Origin: Cerioporus squamosus
Taxonomy: Eukaryota; Basidiomycota; Agaricomycetes; Polyporales; Polyporaceae
Assembly (NCBI GenBank): GCA_022592435.1
Contig: JABYQS010000399.1
Span: 1 to 24,974 of the forward strand
Direction: 5' to 3'
DNA: 24,974 nt
Shown here: one piece after another, positions 10,182 through 18,918 of the stretch
Numbering within the stretch: the stretch's first letter is position 1
Layout: every line of letters begins with the position of its first letter
Notes under the pieces: model-generated
What the model was told of the DNA's origin: nothing
What the model saw: the letters and a program-made list of their open reading frames with translations, nothing else
The model's database searches: none
Position numbers and translations under genes: made by a program

Positions 10182-12238
10182 ATGGTGCACTCCTTGACGT
10201 CGGCCGTCTTGTGGCTGGCGTTGCACGTCTTCCTCTCCGCTCTTGCACTGCCTGTCGTCCCGGAAAGACAAACAGTGCTCTCGTCCGGACACGGGCGCAA
10301 GGATACGAAGGTCCTCATACTCGGCGGCGGCGTGGCGGGAATCATTGCGGCGCGGACGCTCCACCAGCAAGGCATCAACGACTTCATCATCCTGGAAGCC
10401 CGGAACGAGCTCGGAGGACGCATGATGAGCCGCTCCTTCGGCGTCGAGGGCAACCGGCAGATGGTCGAGGTGGGTGCCAACTGGGTGCAAGGTACACAGA
10501 CGGGGGACGGTCCTGCGAACCCCATATGGGAGCTCGCGAAGAAGCACAACGTGTCCCTCCACTCGAGCCACTACTTCGGAAGCGTCTGTGAGTGGACCCA
10601 ACCCGTGGGCGAAGTGGTATATGCGGGCTTACGGCAGTTGCAGCAACGTATGACGACTCGGGTCCGTTTGACTTTCAAGACGTCTTCCAGCAATCAATTG
10701 ACAACTTCGACAAGCTCACTGCAATCGCCGGTCAGCCCGCTTCCTCTCTGTCTACGCCTATGGAAGGGTAGCACTCACCCCAAACGCAGGTGCGCGCGTC
10801 CCAAAGCGTCTCGTCGACATGACCGCGCGGAGCGGATACGCGCTCTCCGGCTCTCGACCGCGCTCGCGATACGAGATGGCCGCCGAGTACTATCAGTTCG
10901 ACTGGGAGTTTGGCGCGACGCCCGAGGAGACATCATGGCTCGCTTCATCTTGGGTGCATCCTCGTTCCACCTTTCAACCCCCTGGCGAGGTCTCGGCTCA
11001 TTGACGCAGCGCGGCTGCGCGCCGCGGTGCTGGTGACGTTGCGGTCTTTCCGGTAGAGGTTGGCGATTGTCTTCACATGTTTGCGCTGACACGGCCCATG
11101 ACAGGCGCATAATAACACGTTCCTAGAGTTCTCGCGAGAGAACTTGCTCTCTGTCGACCAGCGGGGCTTCAAGGCGCTCATACAAGCTGAAGCCGCGGAG
11201 TCCTTGACGGAGAAGCAGGTCCGCCTCAATGCGACCGTGGTGACCGTAGCCACGTCGAAGAAGGGCGTGGTGGCGACACTTGAGGATGGAACCGAGGTTT
11301 CGGCGGACTATGCACTGTGCACCTTCAGCCTCGGTGTTCTTCAACACGGCGACGTTACCTTCGTCCCACCGCTGCCGGCCTGGAAGCAGGAGGCCATCCA
11401 CAGCATGTCCATGGTGCGTGCGTCCGAGCACTGCCGCAGTCTAATGAGCATTCGGTAGCTGACAGTTACCGCATATAGGGTACGTACACGAAGATTTTCC
11501 TGCAATTTTCAGAGAAGTTCTGGTTCGACACCGAGGTACGATCCGCGAGACAGAAGACGTGCTCACCACAACAGGCATGGACTCTGACTTTGCACGTCGC
11601 ATGCAGATGGCGCTGTACGCAGATCATGAGCGCGGCAGGTATCCGGTGTGGCAAACGCTCGACCATCCGGCGTTCTTCCCGGGCTGCGGGATCCTCTTCG
11701 TCACTGTCACGGTAAGTCGCTCGGGGAGACGTCGATCACTGGCATAATTGACTCACACGCACGCATTCGACCTGCACAGGGCGACTTCTCCCGCCGGATC
11801 GAGACTATGTCTGACGCGGCTGTGAAAGAGGAGATTCTGTCCGTACTGGGGAACATGTTCCCAAACGCCACCATCTCGGACCCGCTCGACTTCTACTTCC
11901 AGCGATGGTTCAGTGATCCTCTCTTCCGCGGCTCGTACTCGAATTGGCCCGCGAACTTCTTGAGCGAACACCAAGGCAACCTCCGTGCCAACGTTGACGA
12001 GCGACTTTGGTTCGCAGGAGAAGCGACGAGCAAGAAGTGGTTCGGTGAGTGCTGAGCTCTGCAATCTTAAGTCTCGTGAGAGGCATCGCTAATGGCAAAG
12101 GCAGGATACTTGCATGGTGCATACACAGAGGGTGAGGACATCGGTCTGACACTCGCGGAGTGCATCGAAGGAGGCGGGTGCTTCGGTCTTGAACACGTCG
12201 AGCGCGTCCGGAACGCGCTGCCGTACGACGTAGAGTGA
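10182..12238 (+). CDS. FAD-dependent amine oxidase (polyamine oxidase type) with signal peptide
   Basis: Exons: 10182-10587, 10644-10730, 10790-10953, 11105-11413, 11479-11535, 11607-11711, 11780-12044, 12105-12238, giving 508 aa. The enzyme should oxidise an amine or polyamine with FAD and O2, releasing an aldehyde and H2O2. The N-terminal helix LTSAVLWLALHVFLSALAL looks like a signal peptide. Then comes the Rossmann dinucleotide site VLILGGGVAG (residues 44-53) ending at Glu72 of ILEARNELGGRM. The middle has RLVDMTARSGY and AAEYYQFDWEF, the conserved lysine of PPLPAWKQEAI, KIFLQFSEKFWF, and the C-terminal FAD signature LWFAGEATSKKWFGYLHGAY. Two details are open: exon 2 could start 6 nt earlier (10638, also in frame), and the third intron (10954-11104) is long at 151 bp. 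The downstream phosphatase gene is convergent, 254 bp away. Confidence 0.9.
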
Positions 12239-12492
12239 GAGCCGTATGAGACTGCGTTCGAAGGAGTGCCCATTCAGCTATCGGATAATAACACGTTCCT
12301 ATCAGTATATGAGTCTAGTCAGCAGCACATCATTGGCCACGAATATTCATGCCCACACACCTGTACAACATCACCACCTATATGCTTATCTTACTACGGT
12401 TATTGACGAGACCCGATCTTGCGTGTTGTCACCAGTAATCATACATGTATACGCGGAAGCATATGCGACCTACAAGGAGAGATAAGTTACGT

Positions 12493-13793
12493 CTAAACGA
12501 AATACGGCATATTCCCCTAGTCATCGCTTCCGTCAGCCATCTCAACTCGGCAGTCGACTCAATTAGCATGCTCACCATTTTGCGCGTCTTCTGCATACCC
12601 TTGTCCCGCTCATTCTCTGGAGCAGCATCGTACACCGTGAAGGACCGCTCGCCATCATCCCGTATGGTCAGTATTGACGCCATGTTTCCGCAGCGGTAGC
12701 AGTAGTTCGGTGCGGACCAGACTGTGACAAGTTGCTCGTCGAACATGTACTTGTAGCCCTCCTGGACCAGCTGATGTGCGCGTGCTATTAGTCGCAGCGA
12801 GTTGACATGGTTGAACTATATCCACGGTCAGACACACTGCGATACTGCTAAAGCTAGGACGTACCTCTTGCGTCACGCTGCCTCCGAACAACCAGCCGGC
12901 CCCGCGGGGGCTGACTGCCCAGTTCTCTATGTCGTCTGGGTCCGACCACATCAAGTCTACGCACACGATGAGCATATGCTGGTCAAAGCGGATGAATGTC
13001 GGCGACATACCACAGAATGCGCCTTCATGAGGAATCTCCTGAGCTCTTGATAGCACGCGGATTTGGTCCAATGTTCGTATATCTGGTGACAGCCCTCCGT
13101 GCACACATAGAGTCTCGCCGTCTATGATCTATACGCGCATCAGGAGCCATGGACATATGCGCATGACATCAACGTACTGCAGCAAGGTTGAGGTAGTCGA
13201 ACACACTGCAGCACGCTTTCCACACCTGTGCCGAGCCGTACTTCTGCTGACATTCGTCTGCCCTCCAGCTTAACCGGAGTCGTGGCATGGTGAGACCGAC
13301 CACACACTCACCGTAGAACCCATACACCTGCGTAATTTGCCGACTCTCATGGTTCCCTCGTAGCAGTGTGACCTTGTCGGGATACCTGGGAACGGTCTCA
13401 ATCGCCGTCGTCAATAGCAAGTTGAGATAGCTGACTTGGCCTTCAGGACCAGCAACAACGACACCGTCTCAAGACTGTAGTGCCCGCGGTCGACGAAGTC
13501 GCCCTGTACGTCGTCTAAGCAGCCTTCTCGATTGTCATCGAGGAATACATACGTGCCATGAAGATGTAGCTCGTCTCCGGCACCATCCCGCCTTTCCTCA
13601 ATAGCTCCAGCAAGTCCCAGAATTGGCCGTGTATATCGCCGCAGATGGTGACCGGACTCGAGACGGGCTGTATATTTGACTCTTCGAGAAGTATTGAGCG
13701 CACTCGCTCGCAGAGGACCTTCATGTCGGCCTCGGGGAGGTGTTGGCACTCCATGAGCAACGAGAGCCATCTGTCGGGGTCGAAGGTGGTCAT
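12493..13793 (-). CDS. PP2A-like Ser/Thr phosphatase catalytic subunit (Sit4/PP6 type)
   Basis: Eight exons on the minus strand: 13793-13557, 13503-13436, 13385-13312, 13257-13178, 13128-13011, 12956-12865, 12815-12576, 12516-12493, giving 310 aa, the usual length. All metal-site motifs are present: GDIHG (52-56), GDFVDRG (80-86), RGNHESR (111-117), CVHGGLSPD and the [11 protein letters not shown] loop. [34 protein letters not shown] and [14 protein letters not shown] point to the Sit4/Ppe1/PP6 branch rather than PP2A proper or PP4; Ppg1 is the alternative. Sit4-type enzymes act in cell-cycle and nutrient (TOR) signalling. The final 24-nt exon supplies GNMPYFV, the family's YFL-like C-terminus, which in PP2A relatives is methylated. 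The first intron starts with GC instead of GT. The gene diverges from the hydrolase gene at 14063. Confidence 0.92.
13504..13556 (-). other. GC-AG intron in the phosphatase gene
   Basis: This 53-bp intron starts GCACGT and ends GTACAG on the minus strand. Using it joins ATG to GGC and yields the invariant YIFM-GDFVDRG. The only frame-keeping canonical alternative (donor GTATGT four bases later, acceptor TTAG at the end of GCTGCTTAG) would be a 38-nt intron and would insert five residues into this invariant motif. Confidence 0.75.
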
Positions 13794-14062
13794 CGCGCTC
13801 GATATTTTGTAAGAGGGAGATGCAAAGATGCAAGTCGTCAGACGCGGTGAGGAAGAAACAGGTCTATAGCTGAGGTAGAGGTCGTGGCAGGAGGCAGAAG
13901 AGCTGGTCGCCGGGAGCAGCGGCGCTGACGCCTTTCCTCACGACGCCCATGACCCTGCTCATCGACCTCTCCGGCTCCTAGAACGTTCTCGGTGGCCTCC
14001 TCATTTTGCTTATATATGGACATCTAGCTGGCCCTACCCAACAACCACCCAACGGAATCCTG
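13794..14062. promoter_or_regulatory. Divergent promoter region with TATA-like element
   Basis: The start codons of the phosphatase (minus) and the LYPLA-like gene (plus) are 269 bp apart, so both promoters must lie here or overlap upstream exons. A TATATA core sits at 14009-14017. It reads TATATAT on the plus strand, about 50 bp before the ATG at 14063, and TATATAAG on the minus strand, about 220 bp before the ATG at 13793. By spacing it fits the plus-strand gene better. Confidence 0.45.
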
Positions 14063-15025
14063 ATGGCTCCAGAGAAAGAAATCACGCTGCGCGAGCCTTC
14101 GTCGAGCACGACGCCGAGGACCAAACCCCCTCCAAAATCATCCGCGATCCCCGTACCGTTCGTATACAACCCAAGTGACGATGACACAGACGAGAACCTG
14201 CTCATCCTGTTACATGGTCTCGGTGAGTGACCTCGACTCGATGCCGCATATAGCGACCTGATATCGTCCGTACGTGTAGGTGACAACCAGATTCCTTTTA
14301 GCAAGCTGGGGCGACAGCTTCATCTACCGCAGACTGCCACGCTCGCCCTTCGTGCGCCAGAACAGTACGTTTCCTCTAACTCTAACAAATATGAAGGAGA
14401 CCGACTCACACTCATCTCTTATTACAGGATTCCTTACCTGTACGAGCAAGCATTCCAGTGGTACACCTCATTTGACCCTTTGGGCGAGCTTATAGAGCAT
14501 CCAAACCCGACACCTGCTCTCGAGCTGATGGACAAGGTCATCGACCACCTCACCAAGGACTGTGCATGGCCACCTCACCGCATCCATTTCTTCGGCTTCG
14601 CGCAGGGCGGGACTGTCGCGGCCGAATTTGCGCTCAAGTACTGGCGGACCCAGTTCTCGCTCCACCAGAAATCCTTGCCATCTGCTGAGGACTCCGTGTC
14701 CTCCACGGCAACCGCTCCTGGCGCTCTCGGCTCGGTTGTGAGTGTGTCAGGCCCGCTGCTCTCATACCCTACCCCTCCGAAGCCGTGCCCGACCCCCGTC
14801 CTGCTCTTCCACCGGCCGCCACCCGCGGAGAGCGCGCTCCCGTCGGGAGCCATCGCTGCGCTGAAGAAGGGATTCGCGAAGGTCGAAGAGGTGAAGATGA
14901 AGGGCGAAGGGATGCCGCGGTCCAAAGAGGAGTTCGAGCCTATCATGCGCTTCTGGAGCGAGCACCTCGGACGCAGGCAGATGGACGGCTTGTACGAAGT
15001 GATGAGTGGGATGGTCCCGCCTTGA
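14063..15025 (+). CDS. LYPLA-like alpha/beta hydrolase lacking the catalytic triad
   Basis: Three exons, 14063-14222, 14280-14364 and 14428-15025, give 280 aa. The fold resembles the phospholipase/carboxylesterase (acyl-protein thioesterase-like) group: strand plus oxyanion loop LLILLHGLGDNQIPF (about 46-60), ATLALRAPEQIPYLYEQAFQWY, and the nucleophile-elbow region HFFGFAQGGTVAAEFAL (135-151). The elbow reads G-F-A-Q-G: the catalytic Ser is replaced by Ala140. The usual GxxDxxVP acid segment is replaced by a proline-rich HRPPPAESALP, and the expected late His is not in the C-terminal stretch. It therefore looks like a non-enzymatic member; its role is unknown. The reading frame and splice sites are intact, so it appears to be under selection. 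No signal peptide is seen. The first in-frame ATG was used. Confidence 0.85.
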
Positions 15026-16789
15026 AGCTACCTGTAATAAGTGTGAGTTCTGTTGTATCTATAGCTATCTCCCTCTGAGCTGCGTTTGCTTCACGAAGCG
15101 TGAAACAAGAACACCTTGTGTCGTCTAAACTGCAGGTAAATAACCCTCATACATATGGCAGGCGCTGCACGCAGCGAAGGGCGGCCGTACTCTATCTCCG
15201 ACTAGAACGGTGCGGACTATATCGACGTTCTCTCCGACCTGATCGCATGGGGACAATATCGGATGATAACGAATGGTTCCTTCATCACGGCCTGCATGGA
15301 AATGCAAGTGACGAACTGGAAGACGGGCGCTGGCGTATAGGTCAGTTTTACCACCTCCCTTCTCCGTCTCATGATCTCACGAACTCGGAGCGGCGGTACA
15401 AGTACAGTCAGATCTCGTGTTACCACCTCGTCGTCCAGGCAGGATGGTGTCCGACGTCCCTAGCTTCCCCCGACCGCAGCGCGCGAGATCTTCCGGTGCA
15501 CCAGAAATCGCGAGCGCACTTCCTTCACCCCTACCTGTTCAACCTCGGGGTACAATCCGATCACACCACGAGCCTCCTCTGCATCTCGCGCGATCACACG
15601 GACGACCGTCCTTTGTTCAGCCCGGATCCGTCACACACATTTGGCCGTGTGCGTGCACTACAAAGCTGTGCGCGACGAGCGGGAGAAGATACTCCGGAGA
15701 CGCCTGGTCATCCTCGTCTCTCACTCGGCGATCCGCACATACCTCCACCGCACGCACAGCGTCCTGCGACTTCTGTGTCGCACTCTACGGGTCGCGCTGT
15801 GTGCCCGCCGACGGCATGATGGTCGTCACAAATATGATTCTTGTCGACGCACACCCAAGGGCAAGGCAGCTCGACCGCGGGTTGGCACGCATGAAGCTGG
15901 TACCAGAGGTATTGCATCGAGCGATCGACAGTTCGGTCGTGCCGGCCATCGCTACGCTCGGGCCCTATCGACACCGGAGGAGCCGGAAGGGAAGTCGGTA
16001 AACCTCAAGAGGAGGTTACCCTGTCGCATGGCATGGTACCCGGAGCTGATGCCGGAGGGTAATAGATGCGAGTGTACTCTGTCGACGGACGAAGAGGTAG
16101 TCGTCGTGGTACGTCTCTCAGTTGTTCGGATCTGGCTTCTTTGTTCAATCCGTGATCTCAGCGCACGCGGAATGCATAGCTTAGGATCACCTTAGCAAGG
16201 GAAGATCATCGCCCTCCAGATGGCCTGGGCCTGTCCAGCCGCATGCCAAACCATAATGCTATGCGCTCACGTTGCAAGCCCGGTGGAGGAGTTCGCCGTT
16301 CGCATCCGCGGTGCGTGTTGCACTCGGAGCCTGTCGTTAGACCTTCAGGCTGTCGTGGACCTCTTGAAGGGGCTCTACCAAGTTGCCTCGCCAATAGGAA
16401 TCGGACAACCTGATTTCAGTTCAACAGCATCTGACGGGCTATCACTTGCTTCGTACAGCGGTGCGGTTTCTAGGCGTCATCATACGCCACGCAGTCCCCG
16501 CGTCGAATACAACAACACAGACTTGCATCATCCATTGTCGTAGCGCGCATGCCACTTCTATCTGTTGAGATGACATCGTACCTGCGAGTCCCTTGTCTCA
16601 ACGGAGGGAAACTAACTGTACTGCACAGCTCTATCATACATAGTTACCCGCCGGGCCCGGGGTATGCCTTATATACCTGCCCTGCGTTGCTCACAGAGTC
16701 TTCGCTGCATATTTCCTGCTCTCTCGTGCTCTCCGCGAACGCGTCTCGTGTCCGATTTCTGCCGACAACGCAATACAACCACGACCACG
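15026..16789 (+). other. Region without gene model; coding-like stretch about 15400-16000
   Basis: No family is recognisable. Between about 15417 and 15819 all three plus-strand frames are open, and the frame with the most coding-like (GC-rich third position) codons changes along the way. It is first the frame reading CYHLVVQAGWCPTSL, then the one reading VCVHYKAVRDEREK, then the one reading MMVVTNMILVDAHPRARQLD, which ends at a stop at 15999-16001. That is what a frameshifted gene remnant would look like, but high GC alone also keeps frames open. From 16002 to about 16650 I see nothing supportable. Confidence 0.35.
16669..16676 (+). promoter_or_regulatory. Putative TATA box of the DUF6533 gene
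   Basis: TTATATAC lies about 115 bp upstream of the ATG at 16790. It is called on sequence and spacing alone. Confidence 0.35.
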
Positions 16790-18367
16790 ATGTCCTTCGA
16801 GGTCACCGCACTGGAATTCGCGTAATCCACAAACACAGTTCTCTGCCTGTCACTACCCCGTTCTAACTCGTTGGACAGCTATACCAACACTCTGCTGTCC
16901 TTCTCCATCATAAGTATGTCTTCGACGTTTTCGTGTGTGCGCTGTGTAAGCTGATGAGCGTCCAGCGTTGCTCACATACGATATCGTGCTCGGTCTCGAA
17001 CGCGAGGTTAACTATGTATGGATGAGGAGAGGCCCACATTCAGGGTCATGTACGGTGTCAATCGATATGCGTGTCTCACGTCGTTTGTCGTTGACATGTT
17101 GCAACGATATCAAACCAACGCTCAAGTAAGTATGCTTACATACTCCTTCGCAATTTACTACATACTGATTTCTCTACAGGTGTAAGTGACCTTCCATCCT
17201 ATACCGCTTGAAGCGGTGTCTCATATAGCCGATCTTTCAGATGCAAGAACATATCGTATCTTTACTTTCCGTTGAGTTTGATCGAGTATATACAAGCTGC
17301 AGGTGAGCTAATCGTCCTAGTGAGATCGCCGACGTAGTTGACTCCGTGGCCAGTGATTTCAGCTTGCAGAGCCTATGCATTGTCGAGTCGCAGTCGCGTC
17401 CTTGCGGCCCTCGTCTTCGTGCTTGGGACCGCTTTTGTACTCCCGAATCTCGTGGGTTTTCATGCCCTTGCTACATACTGTCCGCCGTCGTTCATGCCCT
17501 CTACTTCGCAGTATATCATTCCTGGCTTAACGGGGACGGTTCTGCCGTCTCCGATGGGCTGTACCCGCAATACAAATCCCTCGAATGCTACAACTCTCAA
17601 ACTATGGTGAGCATCGACTACTGTCATCGCAGAGCCCTCTAACTGATGACGCGTTCAGTGAGCTGATTGACCTCTGACATGGCAAGCGAATCTGAGTATG
17701 AGTTCTGGCAGTAGAGCATGTTTCTCGCTCGGGAGTCATAGTTTCCGAGTCGATCGTGATCTACTTGACACTATCCAAGACGTGTCTTGCGTATAGATCC
17801 GCTCGGCGCTGTCGACGGTTGGTCCCACTGGAGGAAGTCCTTCTCAGGAACGGTGAGTGCCGCATCCCTCTGTTATATATCTGCGCTCATCTCGATGCTC
17901 TGCAGGCCTCCTATACTTCAGGTGAGTTCCTTACTACGGCACGGAGATGTGTACATGACAAGCCGCTTTATCAGCCTTCCAATGGTCATGACCGTGGTCG
18001 CTTGGGTACTCGAACAACAGGTCAGTTGTAGCCGAGAGGATACGACCTCTTGATTATTGATTGAAGTCATTGCTTTGCAGACGTCTTTACTCTCATGGAC
18101 GCTGGGCGGTGATGTCGCTGCCGTGCGAGACGCGTGAGTCTCGCCACTCGCTACTTCCCCTCAATCGCCGAGCCTTCGCTGACAACAGATCCCCTCAGGA
18201 TTAGCTCCGTCCTCTTAGCTCGATTCATGCTTGACCTCGCAGAGCTTAGTGCCGCAGTTGATACCGACGCTTCATCGCCCTCGCCTGCGTTATCGCTAAC
18301 CACGGATTACCGCTCTCCATCTCCATCTCTGACCTACCGCCCGAAGAGGATTGCAATACCTCCGTAG
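16790..18367 (+). CDS. DUF6533-type seven-helix membrane protein, one apparent frameshift
   Basis: Exons: 16790-16821, 16879-16913, 16966-17125, 17180-17181, 17241-17302, 17363-17605, 17712-17852, 17906-17921, 17975-18020, 18081-18133, 18199-18367; about 319 aa if the frameshift is ignored. The N-terminus shows the DUF6533 signature: TLLTYDIVLGLEREVNYVW, then RVMYGVNRYA. Later helices include SYLYFPLSLIEYIQAA, RVLAALVFVLGTAFVLPNLV, SRSGVIVSESIVIYLTLSKT, the LVPLEEVLLRNGLLYF loop and VLLARFMLDL, followed by a Ser/Pro-rich tail. Function of the family is unknown. Between VWMRRGPH and FRVMYG (17034-17042) the frame slips by one nucleotide and no intron explains it. So the allele may be a young pseudogene, or one base may be missing from the sequence. 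All other junctions keep frame, but only with a 2-nt exon and a nested intron pair. Confidence 0.78.
17034..17042 (+). other. One-base frameshift site in the DUF6533 gene
   Basis: Upstream codons end GGC CCA CAT in one frame. The family-like continuation TTC AGG GTC ATG starts at 17039 in another, overlapping the previous codon by one base. No GT donor in the required phase exists upstream, and a 28-nt intron would be too short and in the wrong phase. Confidence 0.65.
17126..17240 (+). other. Two introns separated by a 2-nt exon
   Basis: A 54-nt intron (17126-17179, GTAAGT...CTACAG) is followed by GT (17180-17181) and then a 59-nt intron (17182-17240, GTAAGT...TTTCAG). Both have near-perfect consensus ends. 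Keeping the two bases gives NAQ-V-CKNISYLYF. Removing the whole 115 nt as one intron shifts the frame and destroys the hydrophobic helix. Confidence 0.6.
17606..17711 (+). other. Probable stwintron (intron nested in the donor of another intron)
   Basis: Bases 17607-17658 form a 52-nt intron (GTGAGC...CTAACTGATGAC...TTCAG). It sits between G17606 and T17659. Its removal creates a new GTGAGCT donor from those flanking bases. The resulting 54-nt outer intron has a CTGAC branch-like site and ends GGCAG at 17711. Only removal of both joins ...AAA CTA T to TA GAG CAT in frame (KLLEHVSRSG). This is the [D1,2] arrangement described for fungal stwintrons. Confidence 0.7.
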
Positions 18368-18918
18368 GCGTACTAGCCTGAGCGACGTCGTTGCCGTCAT
18401 GTCCTGTGTCCCAAGACATCCCAAGACAAGAAAGTTGAGGTTCGTTCGACCCGTTATGCGACTTGCCCCAGAGCTTGCGTTGTCTCTCTGACTATTACCC
18501 AGCAAGTAGGACAAGAAGCCATAGCAATGGTTCCGCACACCGTAGAAAAGCGGTCAGAGATGCGTCCCTGAGGCGAATGTTGTGGATGCAATAGCATCAG
18601 CTTTTGTTGAACCAGGTTGAACCTATGCCGTGAGTAAGGTTGGCATTGGACGCGACAAGCGCCGTGATTCGCCTTGAGTGGTCTCGGCTAGACAAGACTG
18701 CCACTTTCACTTGAACAACCTTGTCACCCTCGAGTCTGCTTCCAGCCATAGCACGCATCTCCAATCACCCTCGACCGGCACCTCATCGTTGCTGCGAAGG
18801 CGGTCAGATCGAAGTCATTCGTTGACAGAGCGGCTCCGGAACGTGCTGCGGACAGTCGATATAAGGCCGCTCACGTCGCCCTTTGTCCCACCTCGTCTTC
18901 AGACTTCAGTACCTCACG
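18368..18918. other. Intergenic region
   Basis: About 550 bp lies between the DUF6533 gene and the beta-lactamase-like pseudogene. Small open frames on both strands show no motif. Only the TATA-like element near its right end is worth noting. Confidence 0.5.
18859..18865 (+). promoter_or_regulatory. Relic TATA box of the beta-lactamase-like gene
   Basis: ATATAAG lies about 55-60 bp upstream of the ATG at 18919, the likely original start. Its persistence suggests recent decay of the gene. Confidence 0.4.

Noticed and set aside
9909..10601. 230-aa minus-strand and 231-aa plus-strand open frames
   Set aside because: Both overlap the first exon of the amine oxidase out of frame; the FAD-binding motif fixes the real frame.
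10954..11104. Extra coding after SSW in the amine oxidase (reads VHPRSTFQPPGE)
   Set aside because: No donor/acceptor pair continues it in frame to the next exon; splicing at GTGCAT (10954) gives SSW-AHNNTFLEF, which fits the family.
15026..16200. Possible biosynthetic cluster linking esterase, amine oxidase, hydrolase and aminotransferase-like remnant
   Set aside because: No core synthase, transporter or pathway regulator is present, and a housekeeping phosphatase sits in the middle.
17607..17634. A 28-nt intron plus a 23-nt exon (17635-17657) as an alternative to the stwintron
   Set aside because: It keeps frame, but 28 nt is below the size of any other intron here, and the inserted residues have no place between the helices.
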